Of a DNA stretch of 64,000 bases, positions 1-9,079 are shown one piece after another (within the stretch, counting starts at the first letter, position 1; every line of letters starts with the position of its first letter). This DNA comes from Mantis religiosa. Its lineage: Eukaryota; Arthropoda; Insecta; Mantodea; Mantidae. The notes under the pieces are model-generated. The model was not told where the DNA came from. It did not search any database and saw nothing but the letters and a program-made list of their open reading frames with translations. Location of the stretch: the NCBI GenBank assembly GCA_030765055.1, contig CM060954.1, positions 109,678,054-109,742,053 of the forward strand, in the 5' to 3' direction. The translations under genes were made by a program, and so were the position numbers.

Positions 1-1689
1 TTAAACTTTTAATGTCCGAAGTGGCAATCCAGCCCCTCTAGCAGGAGAAACATGCGAGGGCACACATCACCCTGCAACTGTTTGGAATGAGAGCTTATAA
101 ACATATCAACACAGTTTTGACGTTACCTTACATTCCTTGCCTTTTTGCGTGCACTTTATGCTAGTTATAAGAATTAAATACAATTGAAACGCTGTTTATT
201 TGCTCTTGCTTGCGTCAGTTAACAGCCATTACCTACCAATATATTTCACGTGCCATTATTAAAATTTGAAGCTCTAATGAGGAATTAATTAACTTCATTA
301 CTTCCTGTTGTTCAGTATAAAATTATTGTAAAACTGATCTACCGACATTGTACGAAAATTCCGCCCTTAACTGCTTTCAATTAAAACCTTACAACCCCTT
401 TTCATGTAAAATATTTTTAAAAATTGTGACTCTGATTAAAACATATGTTTAAGTTTTTTATGGCAAATTAAGTGCAAATTTTCAATGATTTCTGAAGACT
501 TCTCCATAGGACTAAGTTTTTTGTAGCTTTAAAATTGCAATAGAAAAGAAACCTTGTTGTACAAAAATGCATATCTACTCAAAGCACAGAATTTACTTAT
601 TTTTTGTGGAGTTACGTCTGAAATTTTGCTTGTAAGTGGGATGAAGCATTTAATTTTTTTTTTCAAATAAAGATTCTTTATTTGCTTCTTACCCCACTTT
701 GCAAAATTGGAATTTCAAAACTATCAGATAGGGACCAACCTTTTATAAATTTATAAATTTGCCTATTGTATAAGCCTCTGTAATATACTATTGCACTTAT
801 GTGTATCAAAATATTTCTAAAAATATCTAATTTTAGACAAGAGTAGTTACAAGGGTAGATGCAATAGCTTATACAGGCTTTTTAGTGAAGTTCATGTGAA
901 TGGAACACTCAGAAAGTTCAGAAAAGACCTCTATATACGCACATTCTGTAAAAATCGATATCCAACTTTTGGATGGAATGTAGATAAAATATAAAAGTGT
1001 GAATGTATTGTAAAGGGAAGTGATAGAAGATCTGAAGCAGAAATGTTGATAATAACGACGACCCTGGAGCCTGAACCGAACGTTCCCAGAAGGCTGATCT
1101 CATTGTGTTCGTAGACAAACAGGCTCGTCACGTTATCGTGGTGAACTTAATAATCAGATTATAGGTAATGCTATGGCTTGTAGCATTATCGTGGTGTGAC
1201 AAAGCATCGGCTGAAGTCACCAATACTAATACAAATAGCTACACCAATAGCGTTAGCACTAACAAGGGCAAACAGCTGCTTTGCTAGTAGGATTTTGCGG
1301 TAGTTTGTACCAGCACAGCCTGGTCGAGAACTAATGCCCCACGCTGAAAAATACCTCTGCAATTAATCACATTAGCATATTGATATACTTTAGGGTCTTC
1401 AATAATGTAATCACGTAGGATAAGTAGATTCGGATTTATGTTTATTTGTTTAATGCCGTTAATGGTACGCGTCATTGAGATTCCCAAACTGTACATTTAT
1501 TTTAGGATATTGTACTTGTAACTATACGTTTGATACACTGCTGTATTCATCTAAATAACAAATAACTTGCTTAATTTTATTGAATAACAATTTCTTTGGA
1601 AATCGATTCTATGGAAATAATTTTAGTAACCATTTTAACAATTGTTTAAACTATGGTAAATTTTGAGTTCTCATTTAAGTGCCCATGTA
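1..1689. other. AT-rich stretch, nothing recognised
   Basis: No coding region, tRNA-like box or terminal repeat is recognisable. The short open frames (for example about 70 codons on the minus strand near 1284-1496) have no motif I know and fit chance in AT-rich DNA. Confidence 0.6.
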
Positions 1690-2658
1690 TAATTTATTTA
1701 GAACAAATTAATATTCAATTAGATATAGAACAAATAGTTACAAAAACTGAAACTTCCAAACCTGTAATAAAAGTAGTAGCATAAAACCTATGAACCATAG
1801 ACACTCACCTGAAGAATGGTTACATATCTACACAGATGGATCTAACTTGGACAACAACTCAGGAGCAGGAATTAAGTGTGCACTGTTCTCATTCTATCAA
1901 CCAGCAGGATACCACACAAAAAAATTTGATGCAGAAGTAACGGCTATTCATATTTCACTTCAACACCTTCTATACGGAATAGATAAATTCAAAAATGCTG
2001 TCATACTTTCTGATTCTAAAGCAGCATTATGTGCAATAAGTTCATATAAAATGAGGTCAATCCAAATTAAAGAATGTCACAAAATGATCCAACAACTTCA
2101 AAAGCGACAGAAAGGAATAATATTACAGTGGATACCTAAACGTTGTGGAATTGCTGGAAATTAATCAGCTGATTTTCTTGCCAAAAATGGTGCAAACTTA
2201 ATTGAGAACAAAAGTAAAAACTTACCCTTTACATCCATAAAAATATTAATCAAAAACAAATATAAAAACAAACATAACCAATAAATAACTAACCAAGCCA
2301 AAGATAAAAAATGGAACATTTTAATTAAAACCCAGAAATTATTCCAGAAACCTCACGTAAGGCTGTAGTAGCAAATTTTAGATTACTTACGGAACATGAT
2401 TATTTGGCCAAATACGTACACAGAATTGGAATTTATACAAGTCCAAATTGTCGTTTGTGCAACAAAGAAGAGGAAATGACTCAAGAACATCTTTTAACCT
2501 GTGAAGACCTACCTGCCGAACCCACTACACAGAAATATTGGAGAGCAAGAGAGCTAATGGCTTCATTGCCAAAGCCTAGCATTTCAAAACAACAACATCA
2601 TTTATTTATACATAAATTACGAACCAAGCTTTATGTACCTAACAGAGACTTTTTATAG
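1690..2658 (+). pseudogene. LINE-E copy 1: RNase H domain and ORF2 C-terminus (decayed)
   Basis: This is the 3' part of a non-LTR retrotransposon ORF2. From 1790 it reads an RNase H domain with the acidic motifs in order: IYTDGS, then FDAEVTAI, then LSDSKAAL, then WIPKRCGIAGN. The frame stops at TAA (2162-2164), exactly where related proteins have Glu of GNE-AD, so a GAA to TAA change is likely; SADFLAKNGA follows in frame. After further stops, 2404-2658 encodes the ORF2 tail with a CX2C...H...C cluster (NCRLCNKEEE...HLLTC). Weak coding similarity in another frame reaches back to about 1690. RNase H normally removes RNA from the cDNA hybrid during retrotransposition. The RT and endonuclease domains are absent, so the copy is inactive. 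It is paralogous to the minus-strand copy at 16951-18016. Confidence 0.85.
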
Positions 2659-3027
2659 GTATATGTATTTAAAATTTCAAAATTTGGTGTGAGAAACGTG
2701 AGCTACGACGATTGTTCTCACAACCGTTTAAGGCCTTTACACGTGGTAGTTTAAGTCCTTACGGTCTAGCTTTTCATGCTAATAACGACTTATTTCCTGT
2801 AAAATTTATAACTTATAAATTATTTATTGCACTCATTGCAAGTACTTCAACAGTTCGTTATAAAACCATTCATTTTACCTCAATAATTTCAGTATCAACT
2901 GGATTCAGTAGCATAAGTTAAGAAAAATATTGCTTCTGAAACATGCACATTTTATGTACATGAAATCTAAAACATGATTATGATTTACATTGTACACTAC
3001 GTGAGGATATTTTGAAAACATTGATAT
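2659..3027. other. AT-rich spacer, possibly LINE-E 3' UTR
   Basis: Nothing distinct is seen. The first part may be LINE-E 3' UTR, but I see no poly-A tail or site duplication that would mark its end. Confidence 0.4.
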
Positions 3028-3763
3028 TGTGACTTTAGGGGTTCGTAGATTTATAAGTCCGAGTTGCAGATACTCCAAATGTTCTTTATTCACGTAGAAA
3101 TACACTGTTCAATTCTCACGTAACAACATTACATCATATATACAACACAATCTACCAAGGTCGACGACAATAACAAACAGCGTTCAGGGTGTTTTTTTTT
3201 TTTTTTTTTTTTTTTTGTAATTTACGTCCTCCAACATTAAGAAGTCATATTGGACGCTGAATGAATTAGGTGAAATCATGCTCAATAGAGTCCAGGGTCC
3301 ATGGAGCTTAGAGTTGCCTGGCATTCGTCTTGGGACAAGGGAAAAAAGAGCCTTATCCAGGTAACTTACCCTGACCGAGATTTTAACTCGGGACCTCTTG
3401 AACGTGAGGCAGACATGCTACCCCTGCGCTACCGAGGCGGGCAACAGCGTTCAGTTTACAACATCAGCTCTGGTTACAACACTCTCAGCTGTTCTCTGCT
3501 TACCTCTCGCGACTCACTCTCGTTTTACAACTGTCCGCTGGCATGTCACAGTCTCTTAGATATCTCATTCATAAATTTGAGAGATTTCTGGGACAATAAA
3601 GAAACCGAAAAGTCCATCACCTTCCAGAAGAGTAACTTAATCTATGCCGGCAAGTCCTTTACCTCCGTGATATACTATGCGTCTGTTATTTATCGGCACT
3701 ATCGTTATTTGCCGGCTCTTTGTGTACGCTAGCCTCGCTATCGTAGATAACGGCTTCGCGACA
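3028..3763 (-). mobile_element. LTR-1 copy 1: solo LTR split by a SINE-B
   Basis: On the minus strand the LTR runs from about 3763 to 3028 and ends with the family terminus read on + as TGTGACTTT at 3028. Without the SINE it is about 470 bp, matching the other copies (448-499 bp). Shared landmarks are the block near 3070-3105 (on the minus strand an AATAAAG polyadenylation signal next to the terminus) and the CAATAAAGAAACCGAA block near 3592. The flanking 4-mers are atat (3024-3027) and ttat (3764-3767), a 3-of-4 match to a target duplication. TGT...ACA ends and 4-bp duplications are Ty3/Gypsy-like. No internal gag-pol sequence is nearby, so it is a recombination-derived solo LTR. Confidence 0.75.
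3188..3442 (-). mobile_element. SINE-B copy, full length, with 12-bp target duplication
   Basis: A tRNA-derived SINE on the minus strand, inserted in LTR-1 copy 1. It is flanked by perfect 12-bp duplications aacagcgttcag at 3176-3187 and 3443-3454. The poly-A tail appears as a long T run at 3192-3216. The tRNA-related head is at the right end: minus-strand box A resembles tagcgcaggggtagc and box B is a degenerate gttaaaatctc-like stretch. It has no coding capacity and would have depended on a LINE for reverse transcription. It gives a clean order of events: LTR first, SINE second. Confidence 0.9.
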
Positions 3764-4811
3764 TTATAAAAACTGGAAGAATCAGGAATATCGACTACAG
3801 TTATCCCTAAACAATTAGGTATGTTCTTAATTTCAACCCATCACTTATAGAATGCATCTTCGAATTGCATGTGAGACAGCTGGTCTAGAATGAAGAGATA
3901 AACAAGAGAGGAGGACCTTAAATGCCCATCTAATAACTGGGCTCAAATGAAACCACAACCCAGAAAATAATCCAGCAAACCAGCTTATTTCTCAATGATG
4001 GTCACTGCTTCGGTGGAAAGAGAGATGCTAACAGAAAACAAACAGTTTGCTATTTGCGCACGTTTTGCAAAAACCGTGATTAATTTGTGTAATTTACATT
4101 TGACCTCGACGGTTTGCTCTATCCTTTCCCTGTTCCTGGCATTAAATTTATCATATCCAGTTGTGCTGTAATGAAGCAACTCAGCAGTATTCCTCGAATT
4201 CCTGTAGCCATAAAAACACTTCTTTTCTGTTATTTTTCCATATGAGCTCTCTTTTGCCAATGCGCTGAGATCTGAATGTACCCTAGAAATCGCTTGTTCA
4301 TGGAGATTCATTTCCATTGACCAAATGCTGCAGCTTTGGCAAAAAAAACATCTGTTCATTATTCTGCTGATTTAAAACCCATGCTCTCGAGCAAGACTGC
4401 TTTTTTGGTGTGTAAGTTCACCGATGTAAGTGCACCTATTAAAACATTCTCTATTTAATCTCTTTCGGTTAATTTGTATTCTATCTGGTGCTCTGTGAAA
4501 TGTATGTTAGGATTTGAAGTGAGAGTGAAAATCACAAGCATTACAAATTAACAGATAAAAATTAGGTACATAAATGTTACTTTTGATTTTTTGTAGGTAT
4601 TTCAGACTTAAAGAGTATTATTTAATCCATGAAATTATAATATAATTTAATTAACAACCTGATATGTTATAGTCACTTACATTTTTCATCCATTATGTAT
4701 CAAAATATTATTTAAAACGCGTATTTTTCTCTTCTCCTCGGTGATTGATTTACGTCATAGTAACATCTAACAACTATTCCATTCTCTTTCATCGACAGAA
4801 AAGATGTATGG
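3764..4811. other. No recognised element; one 124-codon open frame
   Basis: The only notable item is a minus-strand open frame at 3985-4359 (separate entry). No repeats shared with the rest of the window and no tRNA-like boxes were seen. Confidence 0.5.
3985..4359 (-). CDS. Unassigned 124-codon open frame
   Basis: An uninterrupted ATG-to-stop frame of 124 codons in AT-rich DNA. The predicted protein is mixed polar with five cysteines, three close to the N-terminus (residues 4, 7 and 10); it has no signal peptide, membrane segment or family signature that I recognise. No promoter, splice signals or paralogue in the window support expression. It may be a chance frame or part of an unfamiliar transposon. 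I assign no function. Confidence 0.15.
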   Translation of the reverse strand: MNRCFFCQSCSIWSMEMNLHEQAISRVHSDLSALAKESSYGKITEKKCFYGYRNSRNTAELLHYSTTGYDKFNARNRERIEQTVEVKCKLHKLITVFAKRAQIANCLFSVSISLSTEAVTIIEK

Positions 4812-5083
4812 ATTGCCCCGTAGCTCAGTCCGTAGAGCACCTGTCTGCCGTGCGAGGGGTTGGTTTCGTTTCCCGGCTGGGGGTGGATATTTTTCTCCAA
4901 CCAAGATGATCCCCCATTTTCCCCAGAGTTTGGAAGTGTGAATGAGAGTAAGAATGTGTAGGTGATCTAATGATGCAACCCAATGTTTACGAGTTAGCAC
5001 TATTGATATGTTACATAGGAGAACGCCCGCCAACATGACCACTGCAGTTAAAGGCGGAGTAAAAATGTAACAAATAAAAAAAG
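4812..5083 (+). mobile_element. SINE-C copy (tRNA-derived)
   Basis: The left end is tRNA-like: ccccgtagctcagtccgtag carries a good box A (tagctcagtccgtagagc), followed by a box B-like ggtttcgtttcccg about 35 bp downstream. A body of about 190 bp unrelated to tRNA follows, ending in an A-rich tail (aaatgtaacaaataaaaaaag). This is standard SINE architecture with an internal Pol III promoter. Target duplications were not convincing. It is the only copy of this family seen here. Confidence 0.8.
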
Positions 5084-5255
5084 AAATAATGACTTCACTT
5101 TGAGAAACACTGGTTATTACTGGTTAACAATCGCAAATTGAACTGCTGTTTAATAGATGGAAAATGACATACTAATATTTTCGACTTCAATGCAAAATAT
5201 GTACAATTATGTAAATCCACTGGTCTGGCACAAGATGCATAAAAGTTGCAAAGTA

Positions 5256-5415
5256 TGGAAAGTTTGATTCAGACTGAAAAATTCAATGCCATAGCGGGGA
5301 TTTGAACCACGGATGTTGTGGTTGCCATCCAGCCTTGAGCTACTATGGCCAACGTGCCGATATGACATACTTTAGCCTATACACGGCTAGTGTGAAAGAA
5401 CAATTAATTTACATT
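5256..5415 (+). mobile_element. SINE-A copy with tRNA-like core inverted relative to its tail
   Basis: Flanked by perfect 12-bp duplications agttgcaaagta at 5244-5255 and 5416-5427. Inside, the tRNA-like core lies on the minus strand (5266-5360, box B complement ggatttgaaccacgg), while the family tail lies on the plus strand (tttagcctatacacggct through the attaattt end near 5410). In the full monomer at 19097-19365 core and tail share one strand, so this is a rearranged, 160-bp version. Insertion as a unit is supported by the duplications. Confidence 0.85.
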
Positions 5416-5642
5416 AGTTGCAAAGTAATTAATATGAACTCACTTTCAATATCAGCTCATATCCCACCGAAATAGACGTCCAATAGTATGCTTCGGAAAG
5501 AAAGAGCAATCAAAACTTGGCGAAACTTTGCGATCAGTCGTACGTCATAAGTGAATATATTACGCCATAGTAGACCCAAGGCTCCTACCCTACCACTCAC
5601 GTACCCTCAAGGTCAATGGAGAAGCTCTTAGCTCTAAGTTAA

Positions 5643-5838
5643 GCTTATCTAGCAGAGGTGTCTGGCTCAAGTTTAGGATGTCCGGTCAGGACGAGTTACT
5701 GACTTTTTCCAGGGTTTCCTCTTATGCTGAAAGATGAATGTTTGGTAACTCTAAGCTATATACCCTGGACTCACTTGAGCATCATTTCATCGATTTTATT
5801 CCTCGTTCGATATGACGACGTTGCAGGACGTTAATTTT
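5643..5838 (+). mobile_element. SINE-B copy, old and degenerate, plus strand
   Basis: It matches the reverse complement of the other SINE-B copies block by block: ggtcaggacgagttactg, then ttccagggtttcc, then ggtaactctaagct, then ccctggactcacttgagc, and finally gttgcaggacgttaattt. The tRNA-like head is largely eroded. It is the only plus-strand SINE-B among the six seen. Confidence 0.75.
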
Positions 5839-6035
5839 AAAAATCTTAGACCTACCTCTAATAGAGGGTAATCTCGTGGCGTGGGATTGACCAGACACGT
5901 TCACTTAATATTTCAACAAGTTTCCGAGGCGTGGCATGAGCCAAACAGCCTATAGCACCTCATAGTGTTAATAATTACGAGCGCTAAAAATTACTTAAAT
6001 ATACAAGTTTCATTAGATGATATTGTAAGATTTTC

Positions 6036-6480
6036 AGCTTTTGTAAAAACCGAACACCGGCTCCCGTTTGCCCGCTCTGCGATGCCGAACTGTCGGTGCG
6101 TCATGTATTTTTAGATTGTTTTATACTACCACGTCTCCGCAGTTCTCTCCAACTGCCGGCCAGCTTGGCAGAGATACTCGCGAATGACGAGACGATGGTG
6201 GAAAAAGTTTTAGCTTTCGTTTTATCCGTAAATTTTAGGATTTAGGCCCTAACAGTTACGGTATTTTAACAATATTAACCGCCTTTCTGGTTTTAATGGT
6301 TTTAGTTTCTATTTTTAGTCTTTGCTACATCGTTGTGCGAGTGTTTTATCTTGTTCTTATTTGATTGATTGCGTTTTAGTCCTTTAGTGTTTTAGCCATT
6401 ACTCGGTTTTTAAACACATTGCTCTTTTAAGGGTGCTGATAACCCAGTAGTTGAAGTCCTTTGACTCAATCATCATCATG
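6036..6480 (+). pseudogene. LINE-A copy 1: ORF2 C-terminus and 3' UTR
   Basis: 5'-truncated non-LTR retrotransposon. From about 6040 to 6242 the plus strand encodes the end of ORF2, with the cysteine/histidine cluster VCPLCDAELSVRHVFLDC followed by LRSSLQLPASLAEIL and a stop. The 3' UTR runs to about 6480 and ends in a (TCA)n-type tail (caatcatcatcatg). The same UTR landmarks (cttttaagggtgctgataac and the ATC-rich end) occur on the minus strand at 42994-43207 and 43656-43800, which shows that both are one family. This copy is also the empty-site paralogue for the LTR inserted in copy 2. Confidence 0.8.
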
Positions 6481-7312
6481 AGCATCCTATAGTATTTAGT
6501 GTGAGTTTACATTATGAATTAAATCATTGAAATCATTTTAAAAATGATTCTACGAACTACTTAATATGTGCAGAACTCTGAATGTAACTTGAAGACTTTT
6601 TAGGATTCCAAAACGTTATTTCTTTTTAACTTACAGATCTTCTTAAGTATAAAATCGTTATTCTAAAAATAACGTAGAAGGATTTTTCATTGAAAGATGA
6701 AGAAATTTTAAGCTCTAAAGGGTCATTCAAATAGTGTTGCATTCTTATACCGTATTTATTTACCAAAATTATTTCTATTTTAGTTAATTTGTTTTCATCG
6801 GATATTACATGGCCATTTACTTCTTTCTCTCTAAAATTCAGTATTCTTCGACTGTTCGACTGCCTCAGTATTGCAGTTGTTTTTCTTTAAAGAATAAATG
6901 CTTGACTGATCATTAACATTTTGCTTGAAATATGTAACTTACGCTTAAAAAATTTACTATATTTACAGAAACCAAAAGTTACTAACAGAGTGTAAATTGA
7001 TGAAACGGCTACCTTGCGTACCGGCATAAAAGTTTAGTAAAGCATTATTCATTACATTGCCTACTCCTTTAAGGAAAATGATGTATTAAATTGGAAACAT
7101 TTATAAAATATCCGATTTTGTCTAATAATTCGCCTTACAATACCTTTAAGAGAGATGGTATATAAAGAATGCTGCACTCTTTGAATTAAATAAAGCTAGC
7201 CAACAAGAGTGCAGTACAAAATTACATCTCTAATTAAAAAAGAAATTACTATCGGGAAATGCGTGCCAATAATTTCAAAATTTGAACAAAGCAGCCTATG
7301 GTCGTAAATAAA
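6481..7312. other. AT-rich stretch, nothing recognised
   Basis: No coding, tRNA-like or terminal-repeat signal was seen. Confidence 0.5.
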
Positions 7313-7650
7313 TGTATTACCAATTAGTTTGGACAGCCCTTAGAGGACCATGGCCTACCAACCTGACTGCCGGCCTCACGCCCACTTACGCACGGCAGAG
7401 GTGGACGATCAACCGATATGGGGAAGAGATGTGGTCAGCATCTCGGCATCCTCCAGCCGCAATGTTGGTTTCGGTGACCAGGGCAGCTTATCTAGCGTAA
7501 GATCCACAATGTCCTTACGATACTCAGTGGGCACCGGTCCTATACCCGGGACCTGAAATCCCCACCACATGGGTGGGATCGAACCCGGGCCGCTTTCCTT
7601 GGCCAGGGACCAAGGTATGCTTCCTTAGCCCGCTACGCCACGGCGCAGGA
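7313..7650 (-). mobile_element. SINE-D copy 1 (tRNA-derived)
   Basis: On the minus strand the head reads gcgccgtggcgtagcgggct (box A-like) and then a perfect box B-like cgggttcgatccc near 7573-7586. A GC-richer body follows that is shared with the copy at 14690-14995 (agtgggcaccggtcct, cctgactgccggcctcac). Two paralogues with the same order of blocks define the family. It has no coding capacity; the open frames across it are chance. Confidence 0.85.
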
Positions 7651-7790
7651 CAGGATAGCCATATTTTTGCTAAATAAAGTTGAACTGTCGGTGGTTAACA
7701 ATACAAAACCTTTGCTCAAAACTTTACTAGCGGAGTACTATTGAGCAAATTCTTCAATGATCTATGGTGCAAGAAAGTAATAAAAGCACT

Positions 7791-8100
7791 TTAACGTGGA
7801 CATAACGAAAAGAAATATTACTGTAATGCAGATGTCAGAGACAAAACTTGTAAGATTAATAGCTGGGCTCATTAAAAAGAGCAAATGCGGAGTTATTATT
7901 AGGAAAGAATTAAAAGTAGAAGAAATAACTCCTATCATTACTAACACAGAAATCAATGCTAAAAGCATGTTCAACGAATGATTAATAACGCAATATCTAA
8001 AATAGTCATAAACTATAAACCCAAAGGTAAAATAAGCCAGAGAAGCCCGAAGAAAAGATGGGCAGACCAAATGGGAGCCGGTACTGATTGAAAAGTCCAA
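7791..8100 (+). pseudogene. RTE-like LINE scrap (C-terminal region)
   Basis: The plus strand reads VRLIAGLIKKSKCGVIIRKE and, about 120 bp downstream in decayed sequence, PKGKISQRSPKKRWADQM. This is the 'RKEL...GRPRKRW-DQ' signature found near the C-terminus of RTE-like LINE polymerases in insects. Several stops and shifts lie between. The hydrophobic minus-strand frame over the same bases is its antisense. No ends or duplications were identified. Confidence 0.65.
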
Positions 8101-8180
8101 GCCATGAAGTAGAAGTAAAAGAATGAAGCAACAAAGAGGAGAGTTAAAGACAATTTATCTGTTAATACTAATAAACCTGT

Positions 8181-9079
8181 TACGAGGCGTTTTCATAAAA
8201 TAAGGTCTCCAATTTTATTTACTATAGAAAACATGTTCATTGTTAATGAATGCTACATTGATGGAAATGCAGAGCGTACAGCTATTTTTCTACGTAATCA
8301 GCATTGCGATCGACGCACTTTTGCATGCGCTGTGGCAGTTTCTGTATACCCTTGTCATAGCACTCTCCTGCCAAGTTGCGCATGTAGCGCTCAACCTCGT
8401 TTTTCAAATCATCGTCGGTCTGGAAATGTGTTCCACCCAGGTGTGAATTCAACTCAGGAAACAGATGATAATCACTAGGTGCTAAGTCTGGACTGTAGGG
8501 AGGATGGATGCCGTTTATGGTCTTCGGTGAGCATTTTGAGCACCCACTTCGGAAACACATGTGATAATGCAAATGCTCGGTCAAATTCATGTCAATCGAA
8601 GTCTTACTGACTTCAGGGATAAGTTCGCACCGCTCGCGAACTGTAACACCCCGATATTTAGGCATATCTTGCTCCACTTTTGCAATTGTTTCAGATGAAA
8701 CCGAAGGCCGACCAAAACGCTGTTCGTCATGGACGTCTGTACGTCCGTCTTGGAACCCTCTGACCCACTTTCGCACGTTTTTGACGCCCATACACTGTGG
8801 CCCGTAGACTTCGCATAACTGGCAATGAGTTTCAGTGGGAGTAGTGCCCTTAGACTCAAAAAATGGATCACTGCACGCAACTCCCACTTGGCAGCGGAAG
8901 TGATAGGAAGCTCCATCGTAAACGGCTGCCCAGCGAAGACTAATGGTTGCAATAGGATCATTGTGGTGCGGTTTGAAGGGGTGAAACTAAGCTACCGCCA
9001 GTGTTGCCGGATCTCTCGTAATAGCGTTCCTCAGGGCTCCAGCGCCTTAGAGACCTTATCGTATTTCATTACACACTAC
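8181..9079 (-). mobile_element. MAR-1: internally deleted mariner element
   Basis: The left terminus begins after TA (8181-8182) with cgaggcgttttcataaaa and shares the inner block ataaggtctc with the right terminus near 9048-9058 in inverted orientation. The rest of the right terminus is eroded, so the right boundary is approximate. The length is near 0.9 kb against about 1.3 kb for intact mariners; the shortfall comes from loss of the transposase middle (see next entry). Such deletion derivatives are non-autonomous. Confidence 0.75.
8282..8916 (-). pseudogene. Mariner transposase, N- and C-terminal parts fused by deletion
   Basis: The start at 8916 gives the family N-terminus (MELPITSAAKWELRAVIHFL). 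A frameshift near 8855 then leads into the helix-turn-helix region (YGPQCMGVKNVRKWVRGF, then GRPSVSSETIAKVEQ and VTVRERCELIPEVSKTSI). After about CSPKTINGI the reading jumps directly to HPPYSPDLAPSDYHLFPELN, the last part of the DD34D catalytic core. About 170 residues are missing, including the first two catalytic aspartates. The C-terminus is intact (MQKCVDRNADYVEK, stop at 8282). Cut-and-paste activity is impossible. Confidence 0.9.

Noticed and set aside
4812..4885. Possible genuine tRNA genes (4.8 kb, and tRNA-like cores at 7.6, 19.2, 31.7, 61.05 kb and others)
   Set aside because: Each is joined to a repeated non-tRNA body, several have target duplications, and the T-stem or anticodon arm is defective; they are SINE heads.
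7762..8100. 112-codon hydrophobic minus-strand frame
   Set aside because: It is antisense to the RTE-like fragment (IRKE, KKRWADQM) on the plus strand.
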